Shown here: piece by piece, positions 13,897 through 20,478 of the stretch
Layout of the letters: every line of letters begins with the position of its first letter
How positions within the stretch are numbered: the stretch's first letter is position 1
DNA from: a virus
DNA: 20,478 nt
IMG/VR virus record: IMGVR_UViG_3300022074_000472
Coordinates: 1 to 20,478 of that record
Reading direction: 5' to 3' (one strand)
Program-made: the position numbers and the translations under genes
The notes under the pieces: model-generated
What the model was told of the DNA's origin: nothing
The model's database searches: none
The model's input: the letters and a program-made list of their open reading frames with translations, nothing else

Positions 13897-15177
13897 TTAG
13901 GTCGTAAGGTCAAGAACAGCCGCGAACGACTGAGCATGACGAACGGCGACGTCCATATCCTGATGAACGATAATCCGCACCGCACCTTTTGAACCGTTAG
14001 TGTACGGATCGACGAGCACATCAGCGGCAGAGAAAAAGCCGATCATCAATTGCGCGAAATCGCCAAAAATCATTGCCGAGCAAGTGCCGGACGTTGATCC
14101 TTTGGTTAAATCGCTGGGAACGTGTGTTGTGACACTCAGCGGGTACCCATAAAGAGAGTCCCATGGCGCATCTAGAAGCATGACGCTATCGGTCGACGAC
14201 ACTTTTGCCGTCTGCGCCATTTTCGACTTAACTTTTGGATTGGTCAAAAATGCAAGGTTGTCGGTGATAACAGCGTTATCAACCTCGACCTCTTTGACCA
14301 AATCGACGACAGACGCCCAAGTCGGCGCACCACCGTTTGTGCCAATCGCAACAGATCCGATACCGCTGGTTTTTGTAATGCCGGTCGGCTCGTTTGAGCC
14401 ATCGCCCTCAATGGCAACATCCTCAATTTTTGCCGCAACTGCATTTAGCAGATCGTCACGTACGAGCGCTTCGACGCTTGGGTCAGACTGGATCATTAGC
14501 TTTCGCGAAATATCCGTCATAACGCCAAGGGTTTTCGGAGCCATCGTAACCTGTGCGAAAGTCTGGTTTTGCTCGGAAACAGCGTTGTTTTCCGCAACAA
14601 ACCCCGCCGCTGCAACGCCTGACATTTTTGGAATTGCAACGTCACCTTGCAGACCGGTAAGGGTACGCGCACCGAGCCCAGCAACTACAAGACGAGCCCG
14701 CAGCGCTTCGATGTACTCGTTACCCAAATGATCCGTCGGCTTTAAAAATCCACCGTCGGCATTTGTACCGGCGATAAGATCACGTTGCCCCCATGCAGAG
14801 GTCGGAACGTAGAAGCCTTTTGCGGCGCGACCGGACATACGCCCGATTTCGTCACTTACTTCCCGCTCAAAACCAGCGTCGCGCCAATCGTTGTTAGCAG
14901 CGGCGTTTATTGCCCGCATGAGCGAGTAATTGCGCTGTTCTTTTGGCGCAATGTCCGGCTCGGCAACGTCTAGGGGTTTTGCGTCTCCAATAACGTCTAA
15001 CAGAACGCCTCGGAATTGCTCGATCGACAGACCTTTACCAATAGCATCCTCGGCAAGGTCGCGTTTATTGTGCTTCGCACCCAAAGCTAAAATTTCGGAT
15101 ACGTTTTTTGAGTAAGCGGCGCGTTCGGCCTGAGCGGCTTCAGCACGCACTTGCTCAACATTAATTTCCTGTTCCAT
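13897..15177 (-). CDS. Candidate independently initiated major capsid protein
   Basis: ATG at 15177 (codon 322 of the fusion) is preceded by AAGGAG with a 9-base spacer. Starting here gives a 426-residue protein made of a helical delta domain plus the HK97 capsid fold, close to the size of ordinary HK97-type capsid precursors (385 in HK97). The join lies exactly between protease and capsid. This suggests that most capsid could be made alone and the fusion made in small amounts, similar in principle to nested protease/scaffold genes of other phages. Not provable from sequence alone. Confidence 0.6.
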   Translation of the reverse strand: MEQEINVEQVRAEAAQAERAAYSKNVSEILALGAKHNKRDLAEDAIGKGLSIEQFRGVLLDVIGDAKPLDVAEPDIAPKEQRNYSLMRAINAAANNDWRDAGFEREVSDEIGRMSGRAAKGFYVPTSAWGQRDLIAGTNADGGFLKPTDHLGNEYIEALRARLVVAGLGARTLTGLQGDVAIPKMSGVAAAGFVAENNAVSEQNQTFAQVTMAPKTLGVMTDISRKLMIQSDPSVEALVRDDLLNAVAAKIEDVAIEGDGSNEPTGITKTSGIGSVAIGTNGGAPTWASVVDLVKEVEVDNAVITDNLAFLTNPKVKSKMAQTAKVSSTDSVMLLDAPWDSLYGYPLSVTTHVPSDLTKGSTSGTCSAMIFGDFAQLMIGFFSAADVLVDPYTNGSKGAVRIIVHQDMDVAVRHAQSFAAVLDLTT

Positions 15178-16140
15178 TGGTTTTTTCTCCTTGGGAATAG
15201 GGGTTGAGGTATCAGCCGATCGACCAACGCCAACAGATACATCTGCCGGGATCGATACAATCGACGTTTCTAGTGGCGTCCATCGCACAGCGCGGTACTC
15301 GACCGTCCCGTCGTCCCGCTCATCTTTGGACATTTTGTCGATGCGATATCCGACCGAGATGTTTGCTCGGATTCCATCAACGACGTCTCGAAAGACCTCG
15401 TCGGCAAGTGCGCCTTTTCCAAAGCGCACGTCCGCCCGCAACACGCGGTCAGACCCGATTTCTGTACTTTCGATAACTCCGATTTGCTGCCTTGGATCGT
15501 GGTCAAGTAGCAGCGGCGCACGACCTGAGCCAAGAAACGCAAGATCGATTGCGTCGGCGTCGTGCACTAAAACCTCGTTTCCAAACGATCGCTCGACCGG
15601 CGTCTCGCTACTAACAGCAATACGCACAGTGCGGTCGTCCTCGTCGTAATCATCGCCTTTAAGATCGGTATAGCGGTGATGTACGTCGATTGGATTAAAG
15701 CGCTCGTCTTCGACCTCTGGCGCTTCATCCATAGCTTTTTTAAATGAGATAACGATTTCCTCGTCTGTCTCGGTTACGGCGGCTATGTGCCGTTCAGCAT
15801 CTAGTGTTTCCATTTGCTTCACCAAATTGTTAGCCCATGTTTGACCGGGGTCACCGCCCCATAGCGCCCAAGCAATGCGCCCGTTCGACGGATACCCGTC
15901 CTCGCCGGGGCGAAACCCGTCGGCTTGCTTGTCGACCTCATGGCGAGCGAAGAAAGAACGCATTCGCTTTACCGTTCGGATCGATAGTTCTTTTCGGTTT
16001 TTGATATCCCGCGCTCGAGCAATACCGATTGGCGTACCGCCGCGCCCAAACTCCTCACGCCAATCGAGAGCCCGTGTCGCTTCCTCTACCATGCCGTTAG
16101 TCGGCGTAGTGTTTAGGTCTTTGGCTTTATAGGTAGCCAT
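13897..16140 (-). CDS. Fused N-terminal domain, prohead protease and major capsid protein
   Basis: A 747-residue three-part protein. Residues 1-110 form an extra domain with GRGGTPIGIARARDIKNRKELS, FFARHEVDK and PSNGRIAWALWGGDPGQTWA. Residues about 150-305 are an HK97-type prohead protease with likely catalytic His214 (LLLDHD) and Ser262 (NISVGY). Residues 322-445 are a helical scaffold-like delta region. Residues about 458-747 are the HK97-fold capsid (GGFLKPTDHLGNEYIEALR, GDVAIPKMSG, NEPTGIT, QDMDVAVRHAQSF). The ATG at 16140 follows the portal TAA directly and has no clear Shine-Dalgarno site. Protease and capsid are separate genes in HK97; here they are fused, with an internal start able to release the capsid part. 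Confidence 0.9.
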   Translation of the reverse strand: MATYKAKDLNTTPTNGMVEEATRALDWREEFGRGGTPIGIARARDIKNRKELSIRTVKRMRSFFARHEVDKQADGFRPGEDGYPSNGRIAWALWGGDPGQTWANNLVKQMETLDAERHIAAVTETDEEIVISFKKAMDEAPEVEDERFNPIDVHHRYTDLKGDDYDEDDRTVRIAVSSETPVERSFGNEVLVHDADAIDLAFLGSGRAPLLLDHDPRQQIGVIESTEIGSDRVLRADVRFGKGALADEVFRDVVDGIRANISVGYRIDKMSKDERDDGTVEYRAVRWTPLETSIVSIPADVSVGVGRSADTSTPIPKEKKPMEQEINVEQVRAEAAQAERAAYSKNVSEILALGAKHNKRDLAEDAIGKGLSIEQFRGVLLDVIGDAKPLDVAEPDIAPKEQRNYSLMRAINAAANNDWRDAGFEREVSDEIGRMSGRAAKGFYVPTSAWGQRDLIAGTNADGGFLKPTDHLGNEYIEALRARLVVAGLGARTLTGLQGDVAIPKMSGVAAAGFVAENNAVSEQNQTFAQVTMAPKTLGVMTDISRKLMIQSDPSVEALVRDDLLNAVAAKIEDVAIEGDGSNEPTGITKTSGIGSVAIGTNGGAPTWASVVDLVKEVEVDNAVITDNLAFLTNPKVKSKMAQTAKVSSTDSVMLLDAPWDSLYGYPLSVTTHVPSDLTKGSTSGTCSAMIFGDFAQLMIGFFSAADVLVDPYTNGSKGAVRIIVHQDMDVAVRHAQSFAAVLDLTT
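15187..15192 (-). promoter_or_regulatory. Internal ribosome binding site at the protease-capsid junction
   Basis: AAGGAG reads on the minus strand at 15192-15187, 9 bases before the in-frame ATG at 15177. It encodes part of a Lys-rich linker, so coding need alone could explain an A/G-rich stretch, but match and spacing are near ideal. Confidence 0.6.
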
Positions 16141-17592
16141 TTATTCGACAATCGGCTCTGCCGGTCCTTTTTGACCAAACGGTTGGAACGCGAGGCTTAT
16201 GCCGTATTGCTCGGCAAGTGCTTTTTCCCGCTGCACGCTTTCAAATACGTCCTCGATGTCTGAGCCGTAGTGATTGGCGACGTCTTGCATTGATAAAAGC
16301 CCGTTAGATAAGCCGGTGACTTGCGCGTTTATTTCTTTTTGCGGATCGATCCAGCTAAACCCACGCGGGCGGTAAATAACGCTATCCTGAAACTTTTCGT
16401 ATTTTGTCATCGGCAAGTTAACAGATCCGCTGGTCATTGCCGCCGCTAACCATGCCTCAAAAACCGGCATAACAAAGTGATCGATCATCAATTGTTGCAG
16501 CGTGCGGTAATGGTCGCGCTCGTCTAACGCACCTTGGCGGATCGACGAATAATTTACGCTCTCTAAATCAGACGCGAGCGCTGCGTAACTAACACCAAGG
16601 CTCGACGAAATGCCGCGCAATACGGCTTTATGAAAATCACTAAATGCCGTGACAGGATGTTGCGGATCAAAACTTTGCACTGTCATGCCCGCCGGTAGCT
16701 GTTCAAAACTACCGGGCTCGGCGTTCATTATTGGCGCATGGGTATCCTCGAGGTCTTCGCCTGTGTATCCGTCGCCGTCAGGGCTTGTAATAAAGCCCAT
16801 TTTCGCAGCGCTTACCCGTGCCGCGACAAGCTCGGCCTCACGATAACCGTGCAGCATTTTAAGCGCGTTGATTGCCGCTGCCATTGGCGGTGCGCCGCGT
16901 GTCTGGTGCGGGCGATCAGGCTGAAATATGTGAAGTATCTCAGAAGCCGGAACGCGGATATGCTGCCGAGCGTAACCGTTTGCAAATTCGTAGTCGCCGG
17001 GGTGCGCTTGCAACAAATGGTATGCAACGGCGCGACCAAACCCGTTTATTTCAACGCCCATTCGAACAGCGTTTCCGTTTTCGAGCTTTTTATTTAGCTC
17101 TTCATCAAGCAAGTCGGCTTCTAAAAACTGTATCGCAAAGCGATCAGGATTATTTGCGCCGTTTATTTTGCGAACGAGAACCTCGCCGTCGCGGGCGAGC
17201 GTTTCGATAACTAATCGCTGCGCGTCCGAAAAACTGAGCCGACCGTCGATCGTACAAACGCCACGCTTGCCCCAAGCTTTCCAAGCGCGTTCGATAAGCA
17301 GATTACCGGGGCCGTCAAGCGAGCCGTCGGCGTTTCGCGCTTTGCATTGGACACTGACGCCGTGCGGGCCGACGACGTTTGTTCTAAGTAACTGTAGATA
17401 ACGCCTAACATATTCGTCGTTTCTCGCGAGCTCTCTGCATCTGTTGCGTAATATTCTAAGCGCGGGTTTAAGCTCGGCGTCGCTTGAGCGCGTCATGGTT
17501 GCAAAGTCGGCAAACAGGCGACCGTTATTTATGCCTGCATAGCCGCGTTTTTTTGGTGGTTTTTTGCGACGGAATCGATCGAATAAAGCCAT
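16141..17592 (-). CDS. Portal protein (lambda gpB family)
   Basis: A 483-residue portal of the lambda family, the dodecameric ring at one capsid vertex through which DNA is packaged and released. Family features include the basic N-terminus, RILRNRCRELARNDEYVRRYLQLLRTNVVGP (about 47-77), RDGEVLVRKI, AIQFLEADLLDEELN, EILHIFQPDRPHQTRGAPPMAAAINALK (about 219-246), and SSLGVSYAALASDLESVNYSSIRQGALDERD (about 331-361). Length is close to the family norm. It follows the gpW-like gene with no gap and is followed directly by the protease-capsid fusion, the usual order. Confidence 0.93.
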   Translation of the reverse strand: MALFDRFRRKKPPKKRGYAGINNGRLFADFATMTRSSDAELKPALRILRNRCRELARNDEYVRRYLQLLRTNVVGPHGVSVQCKARNADGSLDGPGNLLIERAWKAWGKRGVCTIDGRLSFSDAQRLVIETLARDGEVLVRKINGANNPDRFAIQFLEADLLDEELNKKLENGNAVRMGVEINGFGRAVAYHLLQAHPGDYEFANGYARQHIRVPASEILHIFQPDRPHQTRGAPPMAAAINALKMLHGYREAELVAARVSAAKMGFITSPDGDGYTGEDLEDTHAPIMNAEPGSFEQLPAGMTVQSFDPQHPVTAFSDFHKAVLRGISSSLGVSYAALASDLESVNYSSIRQGALDERDHYRTLQQLMIDHFVMPVFEAWLAAAMTSGSVNLPMTKYEKFQDSVIYRPRGFSWIDPQKEINAQVTGLSNGLLSMQDVANHYGSDIEDVFESVQREKALAEQYGISLAFQPFGQKGPAEPIVE

Positions 17593-18177
17593 CTAAAACC
17601 TCGCAAGTACATTTGCGCCGGACGCAATGCCGTTTTTGCTGCGCTCGCGTCGCACTTCACGCAAATATTCTGCTTTGTAGCGATCGCGCCATTCCATAAG
17701 CTCGGCAATTGTCAGCTTTGTTAACGATCGCCCGTTTATCGAGTAGCTAGAGACGTCGCCGTCCGCCCTGCCCTCGAGCACGCTCTCTATTTTTTCGACC
17801 ATGATCCGCGCATGCGATCTAGGATCGGTTGTCGCGGCGTCTCTGTTAGGCACAACTTCCCATGTGCCGCTATCAAGCGTTAGGCGCTGCGAGTCTGAAT
17901 TACGGGTTATGTACATTTGCCAGCGATAGGTGCCAGCGGCGTAATTAGCGGTCGTCGCGCTTGCGACCTCTATTAAATAATCGTCGCCGGACGCGCTTGC
18001 TGTTATCTCGATTTCGGTCGAGCCGGTTCCCTCGAGGCGAGCGGAATACTTTAGGGTATGCGCGCTGTTTGCGTAGTCGGCGTTTAAATCAGTGCGTTTA
18101 AATATAAGTCGATCGCCCGCAATGATGGTTTCGGGCTCTGTCGTTGCCGCGTTCGTTGTATCGAATAGATTTGCCAT
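17593..18177 (-). CDS. gpW-like head-tail joining protein with extra N-terminal beta domain
   Basis: A 194-residue protein in the lambda gpW position between large terminase and portal. The C-terminal part (SYSINGRSLTKLTIAELMEWRDRYKAEYLREV, about 143-174) matches the gpW pattern of a basic strand with a Gly-Arg turn and two helices. Lambda gpW is only 68 residues. The extra N-terminal portion (about 1-115) is beta-rich and Thr/Ser/Ala-rich (KYSARLEG, IEITAS, YRWQMYI, SGTWEVVPN) and looks like an immunoglobulin-type domain. The ATG at 18177 overlaps the terminase TAA (TAATG) with GAGG just before it; a GTG at 18189 is less likely. Confidence 0.7.
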   Translation of the reverse strand: MANLFDTTNAATTEPETIIAGDRLIFKRTDLNADYANSAHTLKYSARLEGTGSTEIEITASASGDDYLIEVASATTANYAAGTYRWQMYITRNSDSQRLTLDSGTWEVVPNRDAATTDPRSHARIMVEKIESVLEGRADGDVSSYSINGRSLTKLTIAELMEWRDRYKAEYLREVRRERSKNGIASGANVLARF

Positions 18178-20048
18178 TATCCTCGCCACGAATTGACAAA
18201 GCCCTGCGAGCGCTGAAAGCGACGGGCTTGGTGCGGTTGCTTTATTTGTTTTGTTTCTGGCGCTGGCGCGGCTTGCTGTTTTTCAAACCTTGCGGCCAGC
18301 CTGTTTAAGTTTGTGTTTAAAAGCGCGTAGGCAGCGACTGCATAAACGCGAACGTCGAGCGCTTCGTTACGAGCTCGGGTTTTTATCCAAGCGCGTTTAG
18401 CCCGTCCGGCGCTGTATTTTGTTACAATTTTTTCTGCCGTTAGCTGACGAAAATATTCGTCGTCCCTTGTTTCTGGAAAATGACAAAAACCTGCACCGGG
18501 TTCCTCGATTTTTAGTCGACCGTAAATAAGCTCCTTAGCTGTATCGACGCCGATCGGAAACAAACGGATTTTGCCGATGTTATTTTTTGACGGACGACCG
18601 ACAAGCGCTTTGCCCTCGCCGCCCATACCCTTAATCGCAAAGACGCGTCGCGCTTCTCGAGGTCGCACAAAGTTGTAAACCGCCGAGGTGTAATGTCCCC
18701 CGCTATCGATGCACGTTGCCCGAATAGGCAAGTCGACGCCTCTCGGATGTGCAAACGTCTGCCTTAGATAGTCATCGAGCTCGTTCCAAACAGCCGGAGC
18801 CGACGGGTCGCCGTAAATTACCTGATAATCGAGTGACCAAGTTTCCTCGTCGCGCCCCCAGCCGACGACCTCGAGCTCAAACCGATCGTCTTGCACGTCG
18901 ACGCCCGCCGTTATTAAAACGACCTCGTCCGGCAACTGGTCGCCCCAATCCTCCCGCCGATCGGCAATCGAGCTATCTTCTATTTGCTCTCCTTGGTCTT
19001 CCCAAGTCTCGCCTAAAAACGTGTTAACCCAGACCCGCAACTGTTCGGGTAGCTTTTTTGCCTCTAAAAAATCACGCGCCGCATCGCCTAGCGGCGTCCA
19101 AGGGCTGTAAAGTCCTGACAGATGAAAGCCCGCTGTTTTGTAGTGACCTGACGCGGTCGACATCCACTCGCCGCGCTGGATTGCGCGTTGACGCGTAACG
19201 TCATCCCAAATAGAACCGCAACTTTCACAAACATAAACGGCTTCGTCAGGTTTACCCTCGGGCCATCTGACTTGCTGCCATTTTAGGAAATGTTTCTCGC
19301 CGCAGTCTGGACACGGGACAAAGTATCGGCGCTGATCGCTTTCCTCGAACGCCGTTTCGATTCTAGACGACCCCCGGATTGTAGGTGTTGAAGTAAGTAC
19401 AAGTTTCCGATTGTGGAAAGTTGCAGATCGTTTTTTTGCAAGCGATACGGGGTCGCCCTCTGACCCGGCACTAGGCGGGTAACGATCGATTTCGTCGGCC
19501 AATACAACGCGGATTGGGCGCGACGCCAAGCTCGACGGGCTGTTCGACCCTGCGACTGTAATGTGACCACCCGGAAACCCCTTGTGTAACGTTGTGTTGT
19601 TTGCGTCGCGAGCGCGAGCGTCTTTTACTTTACCGGCAAGCGCTGGCGTGTCGCGTATCATTGGCGCTAGGCGGTCTTTAGAAAACGCTTGTCCCATCGC
19701 CAAGGTCGGTTGCAAAACCAAAATCGGCGCGGGATCGTGACAGATATAAAAGCCGATCGCGTTTAACAAAACCTCAGTTTTGCCCACTTGCGCCCCTGAC
19801 ATGAAAACAACTGTCTCAATGCGCGGATCAGACATTGCGTCCATAACGCCGCGCTGATACGGCGCTCGGTCAGTGTTCCAATGTCCGGGCTCGCTACTCG
19901 CCTCGGGGCTTAATCGCCTTTCGAGGTCGGCCCACTCGCTTATTGTGAGCTTTGGCGGCGGCTTCATTTTTTGCAGCGTTAATTTTTTCAAAGCCGTCAG
20001 GCTCGTCGAAATCTCTTGCGATTTCTCCGAGCGCTTCAAAGATGCCAT
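18177..20048 (-). CDS. Terminase large subunit (lambda GpA family)
   Basis: A 623-residue DNA packaging motor and nuclease. It has Walker A SGAQVGKT (84-91), Walker B VVLADE (181-186), and a zinc-ribbon pair CPDCG and CESCG (Cys246, 249, 274, 277) typical of GpA. The RNase H-like nuclease has candidate metal ligands Asp384 (AGVDVQ), Asp448 (CIDSGG) and Asp565 (EALDVRVYA). Homology to lambda gpA is clear at SEWAD..LSPE, TLGETWE-like FLGETWE and GTDTAKE-like GVDTAKELIYGR. The start is uncertain: ATG at 20048 overlaps the small subunit by 155 bases, and ATG at 19967 (codon 28) reduces this to 74. The family suggests cos-type packaging, but no cos site is seen. Confidence 0.93.
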   Translation of the reverse strand: MASLKRSEKSQEISTSLTALKKLTLQKMKPPPKLTISEWADLERRLSPEASSEPGHWNTDRAPYQRGVMDAMSDPRIETVVFMSGAQVGKTEVLLNAIGFYICHDPAPILVLQPTLAMGQAFSKDRLAPMIRDTPALAGKVKDARARDANNTTLHKGFPGGHITVAGSNSPSSLASRPIRVVLADEIDRYPPSAGSEGDPVSLAKKRSATFHNRKLVLTSTPTIRGSSRIETAFEESDQRRYFVPCPDCGEKHFLKWQQVRWPEGKPDEAVYVCESCGSIWDDVTRQRAIQRGEWMSTASGHYKTAGFHLSGLYSPWTPLGDAARDFLEAKKLPEQLRVWVNTFLGETWEDQGEQIEDSSIADRREDWGDQLPDEVVLITAGVDVQDDRFELEVVGWGRDEETWSLDYQVIYGDPSAPAVWNELDDYLRQTFAHPRGVDLPIRATCIDSGGHYTSAVYNFVRPREARRVFAIKGMGGEGKALVGRPSKNNIGKIRLFPIGVDTAKELIYGRLKIEEPGAGFCHFPETRDDEYFRQLTAEKIVTKYSAGRAKRAWIKTRARNEALDVRVYAVAAYALLNTNLNRLAARFEKQQAAPAPETKQIKQPHQARRFQRSQGFVNSWRG

Positions 20049-20472
20049 CCTCTATTAGGTCCTTTACGGTTGCGAGCTCAGTCTCGACGCTCACCATCGG
20101 CGCGAGTTTTGTCGGCACTGCAAGTATGCGCGTGCGGACGCTTGATAAAACCGAGTCCCATTGATGCTGCACCTCGTCGACACTGACAACGTCAGCCCTT
20201 GCCTGAGCAAGTTGTATCTCGGCAAGCTCGGCCTCTGCGTTAAGTTTGCGCTTGCGTGCGTCCTCGAGGCTTACAACTCCCTCGCCAAGGCTCCGATCGC
20301 GCAAATAGTGGATATAAGCCTTTACGACGGGCTCTAGTTCGTATCGCCCACGCTCTGTTTTAGGCAAAATATCCTTTGCACAAAGTTGCTGAACGCGGCG
20401 CTCTGACAGGTCGAGAATGCTCGCAATTTTTTTTAGGCCGTAAGTTGCGCTCAAGAAACGAACCCTTTTCAA
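19894..20472 (-). CDS. Terminase small subunit (Nu1-like)
   Basis: A DNA-recognition subunit of the packaging terminase. The N-terminus is a winged-helix type segment (YGLKKIASILDLSERRVQQL, then KTERGRYEL), followed by a long helical region (about 60-110) with LEDARKRKLNAEAELAEIQLAQA, and a basic tail GRPRKAIKPRGE. This matches Nu1-type proteins. The frame is open to the window edge. TTG at 20472 is possible, but TTG at 20454 follows AAAAGGG by 8 bases and starts SATYGLKKIA, which is a more natural N-terminus (186 residues). An ATG outside the window cannot be excluded. Confidence 0.85.
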   Translation of the reverse strand: MKRVRFLSATYGLKKIASILDLSERRVQQLCAKDILPKTERGRYELEPVVKAYIHYLRDRSLGEGVVSLEDARKRKLNAEAELAEIQLAQARADVVSVDEVQHQWDSVLSSVRTRILAVPTKLAPMVSVETELATVKDLIEDGIFEALGEIARDFDEPDGFEKINAAKNEAAAKAHNKRVGRPRKAIKPRGE

Positions 20473-20478
20473 AAATTC

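Noticed and set aside
14180-14731. Long plus-strand frame (183 codons) opposite the capsid gene
   Set aside because: Lies wholly antisense to a firmly identified capsid gene, has no recognisable motif, and is explained by GC-rich codon usage on the other strand.
15191-15649. Plus-strand frame (152 codons) opposite the protease domain
   Set aside because: Antisense to the protease with its conserved His and Ser; Ser/Arg-rich translation typical of shadow frames.
1-20478. CRISPR array, insertion sequence or toxin-antitoxin genes
   Set aside because: No regular repeat-spacer pattern, transposase motifs or paired small toxin genes were seen on either strand.

Overview
This window is the late (structural and lysis) region of a tailed phage or prophage with a long non-contractile tail, i.e. 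a siphovirus with lambda-like head genes. All confidently called genes lie on the minus strand and read from right to left: packaging, head, tail tube, tail assembly, tail tip, tail fibre, lysis, nuclease, attachment site. Genes are packed with 1-4 base overlaps (ATGA, TAATG, GTGA) or gaps of a few bases, as in one long late operon. The host is most likely a proteobacterium, probably a marine alphaproteobacterium. This is inferred from a tRNA-Pro 3' half with alphaproteobacterial character in the attachment site, a holin of the gene-transfer-agent 3-TM type, and fibre proteins resembling those of marine phages. No host gene is visible, so the host is an inference.

Packaging and head (20472 to 13329): small terminase (Nu1-like), large terminase (GpA-like), a gpW-like joining protein with an extra N-terminal domain, a lambda-family portal, and a single 747-residue gene that fuses an extra N-terminal domain, an HK97-type prohead protease and an HK97-fold major capsid protein. 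The fused gene has a strong internal Shine-Dalgarno site and ATG placed so that a free capsid protein of normal size could also be made. A UUCG-capped intrinsic terminator follows it. Then come a small head protein and a gpFII-like joining protein.

Tail (13327 to 2815): tail terminator, a 47-residue small protein, tail tube, and tail assembly chaperone with a textbook -1 frameshift signal (A_AAA_AAC next to the stop codon, then a 10-bp stem). The frameshift extends the chaperone by 48 residues into a gpT-like domain. These are followed by tape measure, two tail-tip proteins, a J-like receptor/hub protein, a short fibre-trunk protein, a large LamG-type fibre and a fibre-assembly-like protein. 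Two nearly identical terminator-like hairpins flank the last gene. One lies just after the fibre gene, inside a 20-codon micro-ORF. The other lies inside the signal-peptide codons of the next gene.

Lysis and end (2231 to 313): a small secreted protein of unknown function, a two-TM holin candidate, a TM plus coiled-coil protein, a 3-TM holin, a T4-type lysozyme and a PD-(D/E)XK nuclease. Positions 134-312 hold no gene. They carry the 3' half of tRNA-Pro(UGG), enclosed in a perfect 11-bp inverted repeat and followed by a T-tract, plus short repeats spaced at about helical-turn intervals. This looks like attP or one prophage end. The open frame ending at 133 on the plus strand sits where an integrase C-terminus would be expected, but it is too short to identify.
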